Numbered from the stretch's first letter, positions 36,726 to 49,075 are shown. The stretch: DNA of 64,000 nucleotides from Macrotrachela quadricornifera (GCA_022393335.1 JAJEKB010021601.1:2200620-2264619); one strand, 5' to 3'. The notes: generated by a model from the letters alone, not told the origin. A program made the numbers and translations.

Positions 36726-36747
36726 CAATCAATCAATCAATCAATCA
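36726..36747. repeat. (CAAT)n microsatellite
   Basis: Five tandem CAAT/TCAA units. Confidence 0.8.
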
Positions 36748-37367
36748 GACAATTTATGTTTACTGGACTCTTCTCTACGAGAAAGAAAATATCATGAACG
36801 GATAAATATTGATGTTGAACATGTTTAAATTGATCAAAAACATAAGTATCAAAATTATTCATTTTTTGTCTTTTTGTATCACCTGCTTCTATATATTTGT
36901 GAAAACGAGCAATACACTGCAAATTTAGTACACTTTGAAAAAGATATTTTATTGTTCGCCATTTTCTTTTTTCATTTACTCGTAATTGGATTTGTTTCGT
37001 TACAACAATCAACCACACGTTTCATACAATCGAGCGAGAAATGATTTTGTAAATTATGTTCATCAATAAGTTCATAACCAGTATCTTTGATTGGATCAAA
37101 ATGGTCGTGTATGAATGTTAATGATGGGAGGTCCTCAATATCTTGATCATCTGATTCATTGTCACGGTCCAGTGTAGCTTCCGTTTCAAACGTATGAGAA
37201 ATAGTTTTCAAAATGGGCTCCAAACATTTATTGAAATTTAATGCAATATAGTCTACATCGGATCTCATTGAAGATGATGAATAACAAGTTGATTTATCTA
37301 ATGTCAGGTTTGATAATACTTTTAATACGTTGTGAGGATCAATCAATTTTACTATTGATAAATACAA

Positions 37368-38035
37368 ATGATGTGTTATGTGACTAACTCTAGATCGTAA
37401 GTTGAATGGTGATAGTAAGATAAGAATGTGTTTGTATTACACTTCTGTTTATTTGTGAAGAAACCCATGCGCTATATATAGGGTGATGGACCAATCTATT
37501 TTGGAAAATATCTTCCAAATGGTCGAGGTTGAATGATGGAATAAATCCCATCGAATACAATGTATAACAAGGAAAGTAGAACAGGTCAAAGGAAAAGAAC
37601 AAACATATATGATATATACAAGAAGAGACCGAAAAGAAAATACCAACTAAACGAAAGAGAAATAACAAGAACAAATAGAAGAAGAAAATGAAGAGAGGTG
37701 AACTAACTACCACCAAACAGATGACTCGGTAGAAATTTGCTTATTATTCATTTACTTTGTGAAAGTGATTGACCACTAACTAGTTCTTAGTCGGAAAGAA
37801 GTATTATTTTATCAAATATATGAAACGTTTACTATTTCAAGCAACGGATATATTTCTATACAAGAGTGTGGAAAGGGAAAGAATTCACCAGAATGCAACA
37901 AAGAGAAGAGAACTCACACACGAATACGAGAGAGAATATATACAATTTATATAGAAAGAAAATAAATATACTGGAACATATTACTAGAAAAGAGAAGGCA
38001 TATACATATACGTATAACAGCAGAACAAAAGAGGA
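37368..38035. other. Purine-rich spacer
   Basis: A long run rich in GAAAGAGAA-type words (37560-38040). The hydrophobic minus-strand frames here (37390-37716) are the complement of this composition and not credible proteins. It lies just beyond the 3' end of the LINE at 38040. Confidence 0.5.
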
Positions 38036-38039
38036 TATA

Positions 38040-40915
38040 GATCATCATCATGTCCCTTAGGCTTAGCACCCGTTGGGACCAACCATTTACGGGATCAGAT
38101 TTTACCATGTTCGCCGATCCTCACAGGATGGAACAGGCCATGTCCACGGCACTGACACCATTCTGTTATGTCATTTAGCCACTCTCTGCATGGATCCCCC
38201 CTTCGAGATTTTCCGTCCATTTTGCCAAATATTAGGCATTTTATTAGTCTACAATCGTCCATTCTGCACATGTGGCCAGATAACCTTAGTTTTCTCCTCT
38301 TGATGATGTCTATTATGGTCTCTTCCTTTGATATCTTTTACCCGATATCTGCGTTTCGTACCATATCTTGCCAATTATCTCTTAGAATCCGTCGGTAACA
38401 TTTCATTTCAAATGGTAATAGTTTTTTCCTGTCTGCTTCTTTTAGAGTTCATGTCTCTGATGTGTGTAATAAGATACTGAACACACATGTAGTGAAGATT
38501 CTAAGTTTATTTATAAGCTTCAGTTTCTTGCTATTCCCTATGTTTCTCAAAGAAGCCATTGTACCTGTCGTTTTTCCTATTCTCCTTTTTATTTCTTCAG
38601 AACAGTTATTGTCCCATGTCAGCAGACTGCTTAGATATTCAAACTTTTTCAACATTTTATATGGTGTTTCCTGCTACTTGGATGCTATTATCAATATTCC
38701 TGTCTTCAAATACCATGGTTTTGTTTTTATTTATATTTAAGATTAATCCAGCTTGTTCAGCAGCTGTTTTAGTTAGCTCTATTTGATGTTGAAGTAAGCT
38801 AACGTCTTCATCGATAAAGTCAATAACGTCGGCGAATCTCAGGTTATTTATTAATGTTCCACAGGTGTTCTGCCTCACCTGGTCCATTACTTGCTCGAGA
38901 TATACGACGAATTGGAGTAGTGATAGAGGGTCGCCTTGTCTAGTTCCTACATCTGTCTGAAACCACTCTCCATTATCTTTACCAATGCGAATAGCTAACT
39001 GTGACTTTGCATCGATCTTCTGTAGCAAAGTGGCCATCTTTGTGTCGACACCATAGGATTTTAGCATAGTCCAGATAATTTTATGTTTGATTATATCGAA
39101 TACTTTTTGAAAATCTATAAAGCAGTTGTATATTTTCTTGCCCTGTCTTTTCTGAACCCCGTCTGCTCTTCTGAGAGATATGAATCCAGATGATTTTTTA
39201 ATCTATTTAGCAGTACTATTAAGAGTTCTTTTCCTGTATGATTAATAAGACAGATTGTTCGGTAGTTTAAGCAATTACTGAGGTCACCTTCTTTTGGCCT
39301 AGGTACCAACATAGATTTGCCCCATTCTTCTGGAATCGTACCTTCATGTCAGACTTTGTTACAGAGTTTGTGGATTTCCCGTGCTAACGGTTCGCCTTCA
39401 GCTTGTAGCATTTCCGTTGTTACGCCGTCTAATCCTGGACTGTTATTTCTTTTCAATGAATTTATCGCTGTTTGTACTTCTGAGTACAAGATATCCTGAG
39501 GATATTTGTTTCCGGAAGGTGCAGTGTCTTCAAGTTCTTTTACCATCCCGTCTTCACCTCCAGGATCTTTATACAAACTGCTGCAATACTGTGTTCATCT
39601 TCGTTTGATATCTTCATTTGTCTGTAAATATTCTAAGGGAACGTTTCTTAGTTGTTTTAGTCTGCATTTTCCTCTGCTAGTTTCAATGTCTCTTCAGAAA
39701 TCCATGGTTTGTTGGTTGTTCTTTTTGCAGGTACAGTTGCCTCTACTGTAATTTTGATTGCCTGTTCTATTTTTTTGAGATGTTCCTTCAGACTACATGA
39801 TGACTCTGTCTTTCATTTGTTTCGTTAGAGCAGCGCTGTATGATTGCTTTATTTTCTCATCTCTCAATTGGCTCACATCAACTCTGCAGCATTTCTGTGA
39901 TTTGTTGTGCGGTTTTTTAAATTTCAAGTTGATATTGCACAACACTAATGAATGATCTGAGCTGATGTCTACACTCTGAAATGTTCAACAGTTGGTGACT
40001 GAGGTCTTCCATCTTCGCTGAATGAGAATTAAGTCAATCATATACTTGTGAATGCCATCTGGTGATGCCCAGGTCCATTTTCGATTTGTTTTATGTTGAA
40101 ATTTTTTTATTACATATGTAGAGATCATGCACTGTCGCAAATTCTAGGAGATGTTCTCCGCATTCGTTTCTCTCGCCATACCCATATTCCAATCTCCTGT
40201 CAGGATAAGTATATCCTTTTTATCTGTCTTTGCTAATGTTTCCTCAATAGCGTTATACAATGCTTCAACATCCTCTTCTGAAGATGAAGAGGTTGGTGTG
40301 TATACCTGTTCAGCTGAAATTTTAAATGGTGCTTCATCGAATCATGCCCAAATTATTCATGAGCTGGGTGGATTGTATCCTATTAAGGCTTTTTTAGCTT
40401 GTGTGCTTAGTAGAAGCTCCTTATCCCTCATATGTGAGGATTCTTCTATTGACCAGACGAAATCTCCATTCGGTGTTTCCCATTTTCTTGTCCACTGCAC
40501 TTCGGAAATATCAATTATTTCGTATCTGAAACGTTTCATCTTATTTCTAGGTAATTCTAGCTTGGCAGCAATCCATAGTGTCTACACATTTTATGTTCCT
40601 ACTGTTAGAGTATTTTTGGCAAGTTTCACTCTTTGCGTGTTTTTTGTCGTATATGAATTTTTTCCAATCGCCAATTGTTCGACTCTGCGCTGGTCACTCG
40701 ATAGAAGACGCGGATCTTGTACCTCGGTCGCCGTCCCAGCCGACATGGTTTCTGTTATCTGGCTCTTTTTACAGACAGCGGTATCTGCACCCCTTCCGTC
40801 AAACGCTCCTTCATTATCCGAATTTGCGACCGGCACAGAAACGGCTGGGTTGCGGATACAGATGGAATATGTATATGATGACGTCACAATAATGAAAGAA
40901 ACAAAAGCGATGAAT
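38040..40915 (-). pseudogene. LINE: APE endonuclease plus reverse transcriptase, dead
   Basis: Minus-strand order: an N-terminal linker (40591-40887), then endonuclease from MKRFRYEIIDISEVQW (40539). It continues through LILTGDWNMGM (about 40200) and DISSDHSLVLCNI (about 39960). The RT follows with NSPGLDGVTTEMLQAEG, CLNYRTICLINH, GTRQGDPLS and a damaged catalytic box RFADVIDFID (expected FADD) near 38830. Then come FEYLSSLLTWDN and a C-terminal basic region. This matches the endonuclease-reverse transcriptases often labelled craniofacial development protein 2-like. The 3' end is a short ATG/ATC triplet repeat (38040-38050), usual for such LINEs. Several stops and shifts are present. It is nested inside the long-TIR segment. 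Confidence 0.8.
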
Positions 40916-41121
40916 AAGTAACCATCCGTAATATTAGTTTTAAAAAAATCAACCTGCGAAAATGTTCCTTTATTGATATATAAAAATGAAATTTTTTTAT
41001 AGAAAATTTCCCTGCGACAAAGCAGCGATGGAATGAATCTCCTTAGGAGTTTTACCTACACTATGAGTCCTACCTATGAGCAAAGTATGAGCTTAAACAG
41101 AGTGTATTAGTTGAAGAGATT

Positions 41122-41508
41122 CCATTGTCGGGAATTTCTTCTTCCAATATTCAAGTTGAAGAAACAGAATAAGTGTTCTTTTTCCGCGAAATCATGACTT
41201 TAAAAAGTGACTCATATAGAATGAGAAATAAAAACATCGGTCGTTAAGTCTTATCATTTTTCAGTTGCTTTAATAGTCGTCGTAATATTCTTATCAGAAA
41301 AGAAATAAAAGTGGAGGATAACATTTACACTAGAGGATAGAAAATAGTAGAATGGGTTAATGTCTCTTTTTTTCTTATCTATTTATGAGTCATATGAAGA
41401 AAAAATATAATTGCTGCAGGGGTGATTTTATTAGCCGCTACCTGCTTGGTTTCATCTATATAAAAAGGATCAGATTACGTGTTATTCGCTGTTCTGTAAG
41501 TTGACAAA
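41122..41508. promoter_or_regulatory. Upstream region of gene B
   Basis: About 390 bp between the long inverted repeat and the start codon of gene B. CTATATAAAAAGGAT at 41456-41470 is a good TATA-box candidate about 45 bp before the ATG. No other motif is clear. Confidence 0.45.
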
Positions 41509-44500
41509 ATGTTTCTTCGATTCGTTTTCTTGTTATTTGTCATAAATCTGTTCGATTTGCGGTGCTATGGTTTGTTTAATGTGATAAATTTCTATCAATA
41601 ATTAATATTTTTTGTTTTTTTTTAGTTGCCCAACAAGATGATTTGTACGAATGCTATTCGTGGGGAGATCCACACGTGGAGACTTGGCATCGAAAGGGCG
41701 ATGATCAAATACATAATCAGAATTGCTACACGAAGGGATTTTATGTTTTTGTAAGAAACGAATTCGTTTACTTCAGAGTGAAAGTTGAGAACCTACTCGC
41801 AATTGAAGTAACCACTTATTTCTTGATCTGATATTAATGATCTTTCCAAATTTTATTTTTCAGATTGATATAAGATTTTATGATGAAATAACAAAGAAGG
41901 TTATCTGTATGATTGAATCGGAGGATTTTGAGGTTGAGACAGATGATGAATCCAAATGTGCAGCGTATGGTAAATATATATATATTGAAACATTTGTGAA
42001 TAAGAATTGAATCTTCTCTGAAAATTAAAATGTATTATATATTAACAAGAGAAAAATTCAAACGACTGGATAAATCCATCTCTAAAATTTCTTTTCTGTA
42101 TTGTAGAACAAATTTTGGACTTTCCTTATAAAATATCTCGATATATCAAAAGAGAGAAACTTGGCTACTGTTAGTTTTAATTTTATCATTATGTTTTTAG
42201 GAATAACGTGGAATTCAGCTACAGTTGATGGAGAATTCATCTTGAATGTCAACTATGAAAGAGCCAAATTTCAGACTAGTGTTAGACAGGTAATATAACA
42301 TGTGATGTATAATAAATGGCAGCGCTTTGTATTTCAGTATTTTTGATCACCTAATATGTTTTATTAAAAAACTTAAATATCCCACAAGATGTAGTATGCA
42401 AAGTCTTACAATTCACAAAGAACAGCTTATTTCATGTATATACATTTTCTCTTTTCAAAATAGACAAAATTCCGAGCAGAGGTGTTCACAGGGCATTTTT
42501 TTTCGCCCTGCCCTGCGCCCTGCATAATTGTGCCCTGTCCTGCCCTGTGCTCTGTCTCCAAAAAGAAAGTTGCGCCCTGCCCTGCAGGGTAGGGCAGGGC
42601 AGGGCAGGGCAAACAAGTATATCAATGTATTCACAATGAGAATTAAAAAGAAAATGATTAATTTTATCAAGTAAATGTAAAATTGATAATATATTGTGAT
42701 CTTTACCCTCTAGTCAATGTAATACAGTGCTGGTCAAAAGTCTGGCCCCACTTTTTTCTTTTGAGTCCTNNNNNNNNNNNNNNNNNNNNNNNNNNNNNNN
42801 NNNNNNNNNNNNNNNNNNNNNNNNNNNNNNNNNNNNNNNNNNNNNNNNNNNNNNNNNNNNNNNNNNNNNNNNNNNNNNNNNNNNNNNNNNNNNNNNNNNN
42901 NNNNNNNNNNNNNNNNNNNNNNNNNNNNNNNNNNNNNNNNNNNNNNNNNNNNNNNNNNNNNNNNNNNNNNNNNNNNNNNNNNNNNNNNNNNNNNNNNNNN
43001 NNNNNNNNNNNNNNNNNNNNNNNNNNNNNNNNNNNNNNNNNNNNNNNNNNNNNNNNNNNNNNNNNNNNNNNNNNNNNNNNNNNNNNNNNNNNNNNNNNNN
43101 NNNNNNNNNNNNNNNNNNNNNNNNNNNNNNNNNNNNNNNNNNNNNNNNNNNNNNNNNNNNNNNNNNNNNAGGACTCAAAAGAAAAAAGTGGGGCCAGACT
43201 TTTGACCAGCACTGTAAATCGATTGATGTTGAATTCATAGCTAGATTTTTTTGTACTGAACAGAATTAAAATGAAAGCTAATAGACCACAACAACAAATA
43301 CATTTTCATTGTTGTAATACTATGTTCTTTGTTTTTATTTTAACTGTTTCTATTGGATATACTAGTTACCTGTACAATAGGAAATAACTAGATAGTCTAG
43401 CCAACGGCATTTACCGCTTTTATTTTTTTCATGCATTATCACATTGAAAAAAACGGTTATTTTTGTTTATCATAAAACAAGAAAATAATGCGTATAAATA
43501 GCAGGGCATAATGGCTATGCCCTGCCCTGCGACCTGCCCTGCTCTGGTATTTTGCAGGGCAGGGCAAAATTTCAAAACGTGCCCTGCCCTGCTATCAGGG
43601 CAGGGCGCAGGGCAGGGCTGCCCTGCCCCGTGGACATCTCTGATTCCGAGTGACCAATTTTTGATATTGCAAATAAGATCCTTCTTTTGGTACACAATAA
43701 TTTCTTTTCTCGTTTCAGAGTAGTAGATAGCACATCATTTGATGTAAATATGTTTATTTAAATGATGAAAGCTGTCTTCAAGAAAATATTCTTTTGAAAA
43801 AAGGTCAGTTTGAAGATGATTACGTGTCTATAAGCTTGATGTTTTTGTCGACAAAATAATTAGGTATTTCAATATAAAAAGCGCATATTTTAAAACCATA
43901 AATGAGGTCTTATTTAATCTATCAATGACGTTGTTAAAAATTATCGGAATCAAAAAAGTTGATTCCGCAGGTCTTCACCCTGCGATATGCTATAATAAAC
44001 TAAAATAGGAATGAATATAATGCATCTCTTAGATAATCGTTAAATAATGAATTCCCTTTTTAGCATTCATTCTTATAATAAATCGCAAAACATATTTACA
44101 AATACATAGTATCTTAGAAGTGTATGGAAACGTAAAATATAATAAATATTCGAAGAACGTATGATCAACGTAAGAGAGGTTTTTGTTTTGTTAAATTGTA
44201 TTCTTTTCATCCACATTGTTATCACCCATCATTTTTTCTTACTTTTAGTATAAAGGATGCAAAGTTAAAAACACTTGTCTCTACAATATCTATGTATGGC
44301 AGCCGCAATCTATCGCTCTCAGATCAACTGGTATCTGCCAGAGAGGAAATCAAGATTGCACAAAACGACTTGAAACAAGCGACCTTGAACCAGAATTCAT
44401 TAAAAGAAATTCTGAAACAATATCAATCACTCACAATCAAGCTGAAACCATCTGTAACAAATATATAAATGCATTCTTGACCAAAAACCGTCGAGCGTCG

Positions 44501-47500
44501 CTTCGACGGGATGCTACCATGACAAATACTATTGATAATGTGCGCGCTGGATGTATTGATGATTTGATTTTGATAGGGCAACCCGAAGTTAGTAATATTC
44601 ATTGATATAGTCATAATGAACATTATTTTAAAACAGATAGCTCGAAGTGGTCTAGATGTATTAATGATGGAAGTACTCACCGAAAATGTCACATCAATTA
44701 ATGATTTACAAAAAGTCATTCAATCAGATTTTGTTGAAGCAGTCGCTGTGTTAAATGAAGCTGCTGAGGTCGCTGAAGTCGAAGTTCCACAAATACTCGG
44801 ATTAACGACTACAACAGTGGAAGTAAGATCTATAAATCTTCCAATATAAAAATAATTTTGTGTTATAAGACAACACCAACTACAACGACAAGCACTACTA
44901 CAATTAAAACAACAGCAACAACCACACAAGGTTAGTACAAATATATAATTCGGGAAAAATTAGAAACTACATCGCTCAAGGTATTTACATAGGAGCAGTG
45001 ACGGAGTCAGGATTTTGAACTAGCGAGGGCTCCGCCCCCTTCCCCTCGATTTTTCGGAATCCTAACAATAAAAAAAATTTTTGAAAACATTACTGCATAT
45101 TTTCTGATTTTTTCTAAAAAACTGATGATCGATGGGAGGAGCGCAGGGTGGCTACGTAAAGGTTCCCTGTACTTCTCAGGGATTGGCCATATCTCGGGAA
45201 AATTTCTGTGTCCTACTACCTACAGTTTTGAGCTACGGAGGGGGGGGGTTCTTCCTCCTCAACGGGCCTCTGAGCTCCTCCCCCATCCCCTAACAAATAA
45301 AATACATGTACCAACAATGTCATTAGGGGGAGCGGAGCTCTCCCTGGCTTTGCCACTGCATAAGAGTATCCAAAAGTAGTAGCAGTGACAGTTTAGTACC
45401 ATATTTTAGCCTTGAAAAAACTTACTTTTTATATAGAACGATAGAGCAAAAAAAGCTCTACCTTTTTATGTTATTTGATTATGCTTAAACTAGTAGCAGG
45501 ATAATAAAACTTTCCAAAGATTTGTTTTGTTTGCCTATGTCACGGTTCTATGAATGTTACTGAGTGTTTATTGAATAACCTTTGATAAAAATAAGATAGA
45601 GAAGTGCGGTTTTCACCATTCGAAAGAGGAGATGAAGATGCATCAAATCATATAGTGCAAGTTTTTCTAATATTATTTTCTAAAGTATTTGTATTCAATT
45701 TTTTAACAGTCGGAAAAATGCTTCTTTTATGAAAAAAAGGAAAAAGCACAAAAACGTATTTTTTCACAGATTTTTTTGTAAAAATATAATAGAAGCTCGA
45801 GTAGAATAAAATATTATTTATCTCCGGTTTTACGCACTTTAGATTTTCGATTAGTGATTTAAAGTTATACTCAATAATTGAAAATTCACCGTAAATAACT
45901 TGCCAGGTAAGTTTATTCATAGAAGGAGCAGATGGAAATTTTATAAAAAATAGATCGGGAAAACATGAAATATATCATTCGATTGCTCGTCATCTCCTCT
46001 TTCGAACATTGAAAACAGCAATTCTCTATCTTATTTTTATCGAAGGTTCTTCAAAAAATACTTACTCGTGTTCTTTAACGTGAATATCAACATAACCAGA
46101 ACATGTAATAACGAAATACATCTTATCGAAATTTATTATTATGATATTAGTTGAAGTATGATCAAACATAATAGAAAGATATAGCTGTGTTTGTTTTATC
46201 GTTCTGTATAAAAATTAAGTTTTTTCAAGGTTAAAATACGGTACTAAAATATCACTGCCACTACTTTTGGATATTCCTATGCAATATGAGAGAAGTGTTT
46301 ATAACATGTATTCAAAACATATCTTACTTACATTGAATAACAATGTAAAATAATTCTTCATTCTATTGGAGATTAAAGATAAACAATGTGGAAAGTTGAC
46401 AATTACTTTAAATTTTTACAGATTTTGGAGTATATCAATACAAAAATATGTTAGAAATTGTTGGATTAAACATTTAATTTGAGCTAAATATATTTCAAAT
46501 ATGTCTGTTACAGTGACTGTTTTTCATACTTATATGCGTAATTTCCTTTTAGATTATGAATTATCTTGTAGACTTCTAACGGAAGATATCCAACTGCTGA
46601 ACACCATTCGAGTCCATATTTTGGCTTGGAATAGAACTTAATGAGACTAAAAAACTCTAAAAGGATTCGTGTGAATGGTGTTACATAAACCTATGGAAAT
46701 AGGATTGTTTTCTCTTTTTTTGTCTATTTAAAGAAGTGTAGATATAAAATCTTCTACATAGAATTCTAATTTATTGCTGTGAGATTAGTTCAACAATATC
46801 AAATGAAAATTTGATGTTATAAATCTCAAGTTCCAGCTCTTCACAATAGAGAAGAAAAGCGAAAAGACAATAGTAAAACAATCCTATTTCCATACATCTA
46901 TGTCACAATCAGGTCTCCATTCAGGTACACCATGGACACGAATCCTCTTAGGATTCTTTTAGTCTATCTGAGTTTTACTCATTGCCAAAATATAAACTCA
47001 AATAGAGGTTGGTAGTAAGATGAGTTTCATCGTTAATTGTCAAAATTGACAAAAATCGGAATGTAGTCAAAATCCTTTTTAACGAATTAAATTCTTTTGA
47101 TTTTGCATGAAGAAATATAATCTCAGTTTTATGTTAAATCTTGATTATAATCGTCTATAGATGCTAAATGCAATGATACTGTACATTAATGAACCGAATT
47201 CGAGATATTATATTAAGGAACTGTTAAATCAACTATTTCTCAAACTAATTGTTCATGTTAAAGGATCTTATTTACATACAATAGAATAATCTTCTATTTG
47301 TAGCGGTAACTACGACATCAGTTCCTATTGCTTCCTTCAAATGTGGTGTCTATCAAGATATGTATATTCAAACATGGCATCCGACAAATGAAGTTTCACC
47401 ACCTTCTCGAGTTTGTTTAGGAACTTCGACAAACTTTGAATTAGTTCGAAATAAATATGTTCGTTATACACTTCGTACAAGTAATTCTGCCATTGATGAA

Positions 47501-49075
47501 GTATGTATGGTTTCATAAACTAAATTTATTACTAATATATTACACTTAAGTTGACACTCATTCTCTTCGATGGAACATCATCCAATGCAATTTGTACTGT
47601 TTCAGCTGTAGATCAAGATGCTAGTTGGATGGATTGTGAAGCAAATGGTAAGAATAATTACATAACTATTATACAAAAAAGTAAAAAACTTTTATAGGAA
47701 TTAATCCATCTTTTATAAAGACAGCAACACATGAAACATTGACTGTCTACTATGCTGAAGCCAATTTTACAACAATTGTAACACGTGATGTAAGTTTATT
47801 TATGTTACAAAATATTAAATTTCAATACTCAATATATCTAACATTATACTGAGATAAAATAATATAGATTAACAATTATTTTTCATCGAATATACAACAA
47901 AAGAAAGCAGTTCGCCAAGTCTGATACACAATTCACATCTTTTATAAGTTTCATTTTAGAACACTTATTAACTGTTTAGTTCTGTTTTGTAGAAAGCAAT
48001 TAATTGTGACTGTTCTATTACTTGAATTTTTAATCTATAGCTTTTGTGAATGTAATATAACAATAGTATATTTTCTTCATACGTTAGTTAAGTCCAAACT
48101 AACGGGTAGTCAGAAATTATTTAGACAAAATGTTGGTGCACTTTTGATCTGCTAGAAACTACTTCGAACAAATCAAAATCTATACACTAGAATCAGAATT
48201 TTCTGCTCTATTCGAATATTATTCCGAAAATCTCGTGTCTAGTTTTGTTCAAAGAAACTAAGAATCATTTTCAAAATGTTTTGACAAGTGATTTTTAATG
48301 GTGAACAAACAGGCTTTTCTTTAATCAATAAGTATCTTCTCGAACATACTAAAATTTGCTGGAAGTAATCGTTTTGTGGAGTGGACAATTCTCTTCAAAA
48401 TGGGGTATTGAATTGAGTTGTAGATTTCACTAAAATGAAACTACAAACATTTTTTTAGGAGCTCTCTTGAACATAAAACAAATTTATTCAAAGAAGCAGT
48501 TTTTCAAAAAACTCGATTCCTGAAAAACGAAAGCTATGATATTTTATCGAAAAACAAAAAGAATTATAGATAGTGCATTTTATAGAGTAACTTCCGATCA
48601 ATAACTTGACGTATAAACAAAGATTTCAACTTTTACTTACCACCCGCAATAGTGAAATTACGAAAACACGTCGAGAAATTTTCTGTCCAAACTAAGTTTT
48701 TTGGGCTTGTCAAATACTATTTCATTACTCTCAGACTGAAAGTCTAGCAAAATTTCCGAGTCCATATTCGAAAAGAGCACAAAATTCTGACTTTTGATTT
48801 ATGCGAAGTAGTTTTTAGCAGATCAAAAATGTGCCAACATTTTGTCGAATTAATTTCCGACTACCTGTTAGATATGATAAAGAATGAATCTATTTTTTTA
48901 GTAATCTAATCTGTTTTAATATTAGATTGGAATCAATGTTGGTCGATTCATTATTGATATTTACCAAAATCCTGAGTTAGCCCTTCACTCAACTGGCATT
49001 TGCAATTTATTGTCGCCATGTCCTGAATTTGAACATATTCAAACGAAAAAGCGTTTTCGCAGACAAATCAATTAA
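41509..49075 (+). CDS. Gene B: two-module RGM-like secreted protein
   Basis: Exons: 41509-41569, 41626-41807, 41864-41969, 42201-42289, 44249-44587, 44637-44822, 44870-44930, 47304-47500, 47551-47647, 47698-47789, 48926-49075. They sum to 1560 nt, or 519 residues, with consistent phases. A signal peptide is followed by ECYSWGDPHVETW (partial vWD with the GDPH autocleavage motif). The RGM_C-like exon 5 contains YNIYVWQPQSI, STGICQRGNQDC, ETICNKYINAFL and AGCIDDLILIG. A helical exon with LDVLMMEVLTENVTSI and a Thr-rich linker follow. A second vWD-like module (FKCGVYQDMYIQTW) has lost GDPH, and its last exon stops after FIIDIYQNP, STGICNLLSPCPEF and KKRFRRQIN. There is no membrane anchor, so it is probably secreted. 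The domain call is by pattern; ligand and role are unknown. Three long introns hold transposons. Confidence 0.82.
42725..43214. mobile_element. Tc1/mariner element with unresolved core
   Basis: The 45-bp ends start CAGTGCTGGTCAAAAGTCTG, the classic Tc1/mariner terminus, and are perfect inverted copies. TA lies on both sides (42723-42724 and 43215-43216). The core is an assembly gap of 400 N (42770-43169), so transposase content is unknown. It is nested within the hAT element. Confidence 0.85.
42770..43169. other. Assembly gap (400 N)
   Basis: Exactly 400 undetermined bases, as at 3512-3911. Confidence 1.
44996..45358. mobile_element. hAT MITE, 363 bp
   Basis: The ends are CAGTGACGGAGTCAGG and inverted CAGTGGCAAAGCCAGG. 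The flanking 8-mers CATAGGAG and CATAAGAG differ at one base. G/C-rich blocks (GGGCTCCGCCCCC and GGGGGAGCGGAGCTC) lie just inside each end. It is in intron 7 of gene B and touches the next MITE (45369). Confidence 0.75.
45369..46271. mobile_element. Mariner-type foldback MITE, 903 bp
   Basis: Inverted ends TCCAAAAGTAGTAGCAGTGA, flanked by TA (45367-45368 and 46272-46273). The arms stay complementary for over 300 bp, for example CCTTGAAAAAACTTA, then TTTGATTATGCTTAAACTAG and AGATAGAGAA. A related, truncated copy lies at 58207-58870. Confidence 0.75.
46597..47012. mobile_element. Foldback repeat, about 415 bp, in gene B intron 7
   Basis: AGGATTCGTGTGAATGGTGT and TATGGAAATAGGATTGTTTT near the left have inverted copies at 46875-46950. 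ATATTTTGGC also pairs with GCCAAAATAT. It is non-coding. Confidence 0.65.
48100..48870. mobile_element. TIR element, about 770 bp, in gene B intron 10
   Basis: The ends TAACGGGTAGTCAGAAATTA and inverted TAACAGGTAGTCGGAAATTA continue as inverted copies for about 130 bp (ACAAAATGTTGG, GATCTGCTA-AAACTACTTCG). No transposase is present. The superfamily is unclear. Confidence 0.65.

Larger units (their letters stand above)
35460..37367 (-). pseudogene. Pogo/Tc5-like DDE transposase relic
   Basis: On the minus strand, in order: an N-terminal region (36737-37367) with RKWRTIKYLFQSV and KYLSVHDI-like QYLSVHDIFF, the helix-turn-helix entry typical of pogo-like proteins; a Tc5-type HTH (36240-36340, FLRERAERYLLVYTDR, then FQASDN); and a DDE_1 core with TLTYSGE and AAHSYTIQPK (35940-36070). 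LLLLDSLSDQ carries the second Asp, and PKTTPMIQPLDVYYNRQHK carries the last (35520-35753). Stops, including one at Trp after ASDN, and an insertion of satellite DNA at 36370-36720 make it dead. It is probably the transposase of the long-TIR segment around it. Confidence 0.65.
34941..41121. mobile_element. 6.2-kb segment with long terminal inverted repeats
   Basis: The left repeat (about 34941-35184) and the right repeat (about 40919-41121) are inverted copies over more than 200 bp. Matching landmarks are CAACT-ATACACTCTGTTT, GGACTCATAG-GTAGGTAAAA, ATTTTCG and TTTTTAAAACT-ATATTACG. Between them lie a pogo-like transposase relic, a satellite stretch and a nested LINE that ends at the inner edge of the right repeat. 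The simplest reading is one long-TIR DNA transposon into which the LINE jumped. It separates genes A and B and may have destroyed the 3' end of A. Confidence 0.65.
42477..43642. mobile_element. hAT element with GGGCA-rich subterminal repeats
   Basis: A perfect 8-bp duplication, ATTCCGAG, flanks the element (42469-42476 and 43643-43650). The ends CAGAGGTGTTCACAGGGC and inverted CAGAGATGTCCACGGGGC are hAT-like. Inside each end lies a dense cluster of CCCTGCCCTGC/GCAGGGCAGGG words in both orientations, as expected of subterminal transposase-binding repeats. A Tc1-like element (42725-43214) is inserted in its middle. It lies in intron 4 of gene B. No transposase is visible outside the gap. Confidence 0.85.

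Noticed and set aside
37390..37716. Hydrophobic minus-strand frame resembling a membrane protein
   Set aside because: It is the complement of a purine-rich tract, with no start context, splice or domain support.
40151..40921. 256-codon plus-strand frame
   Set aside because: It is the antisense of the LINE endonuclease; the minus strand carries the recognisable motifs.
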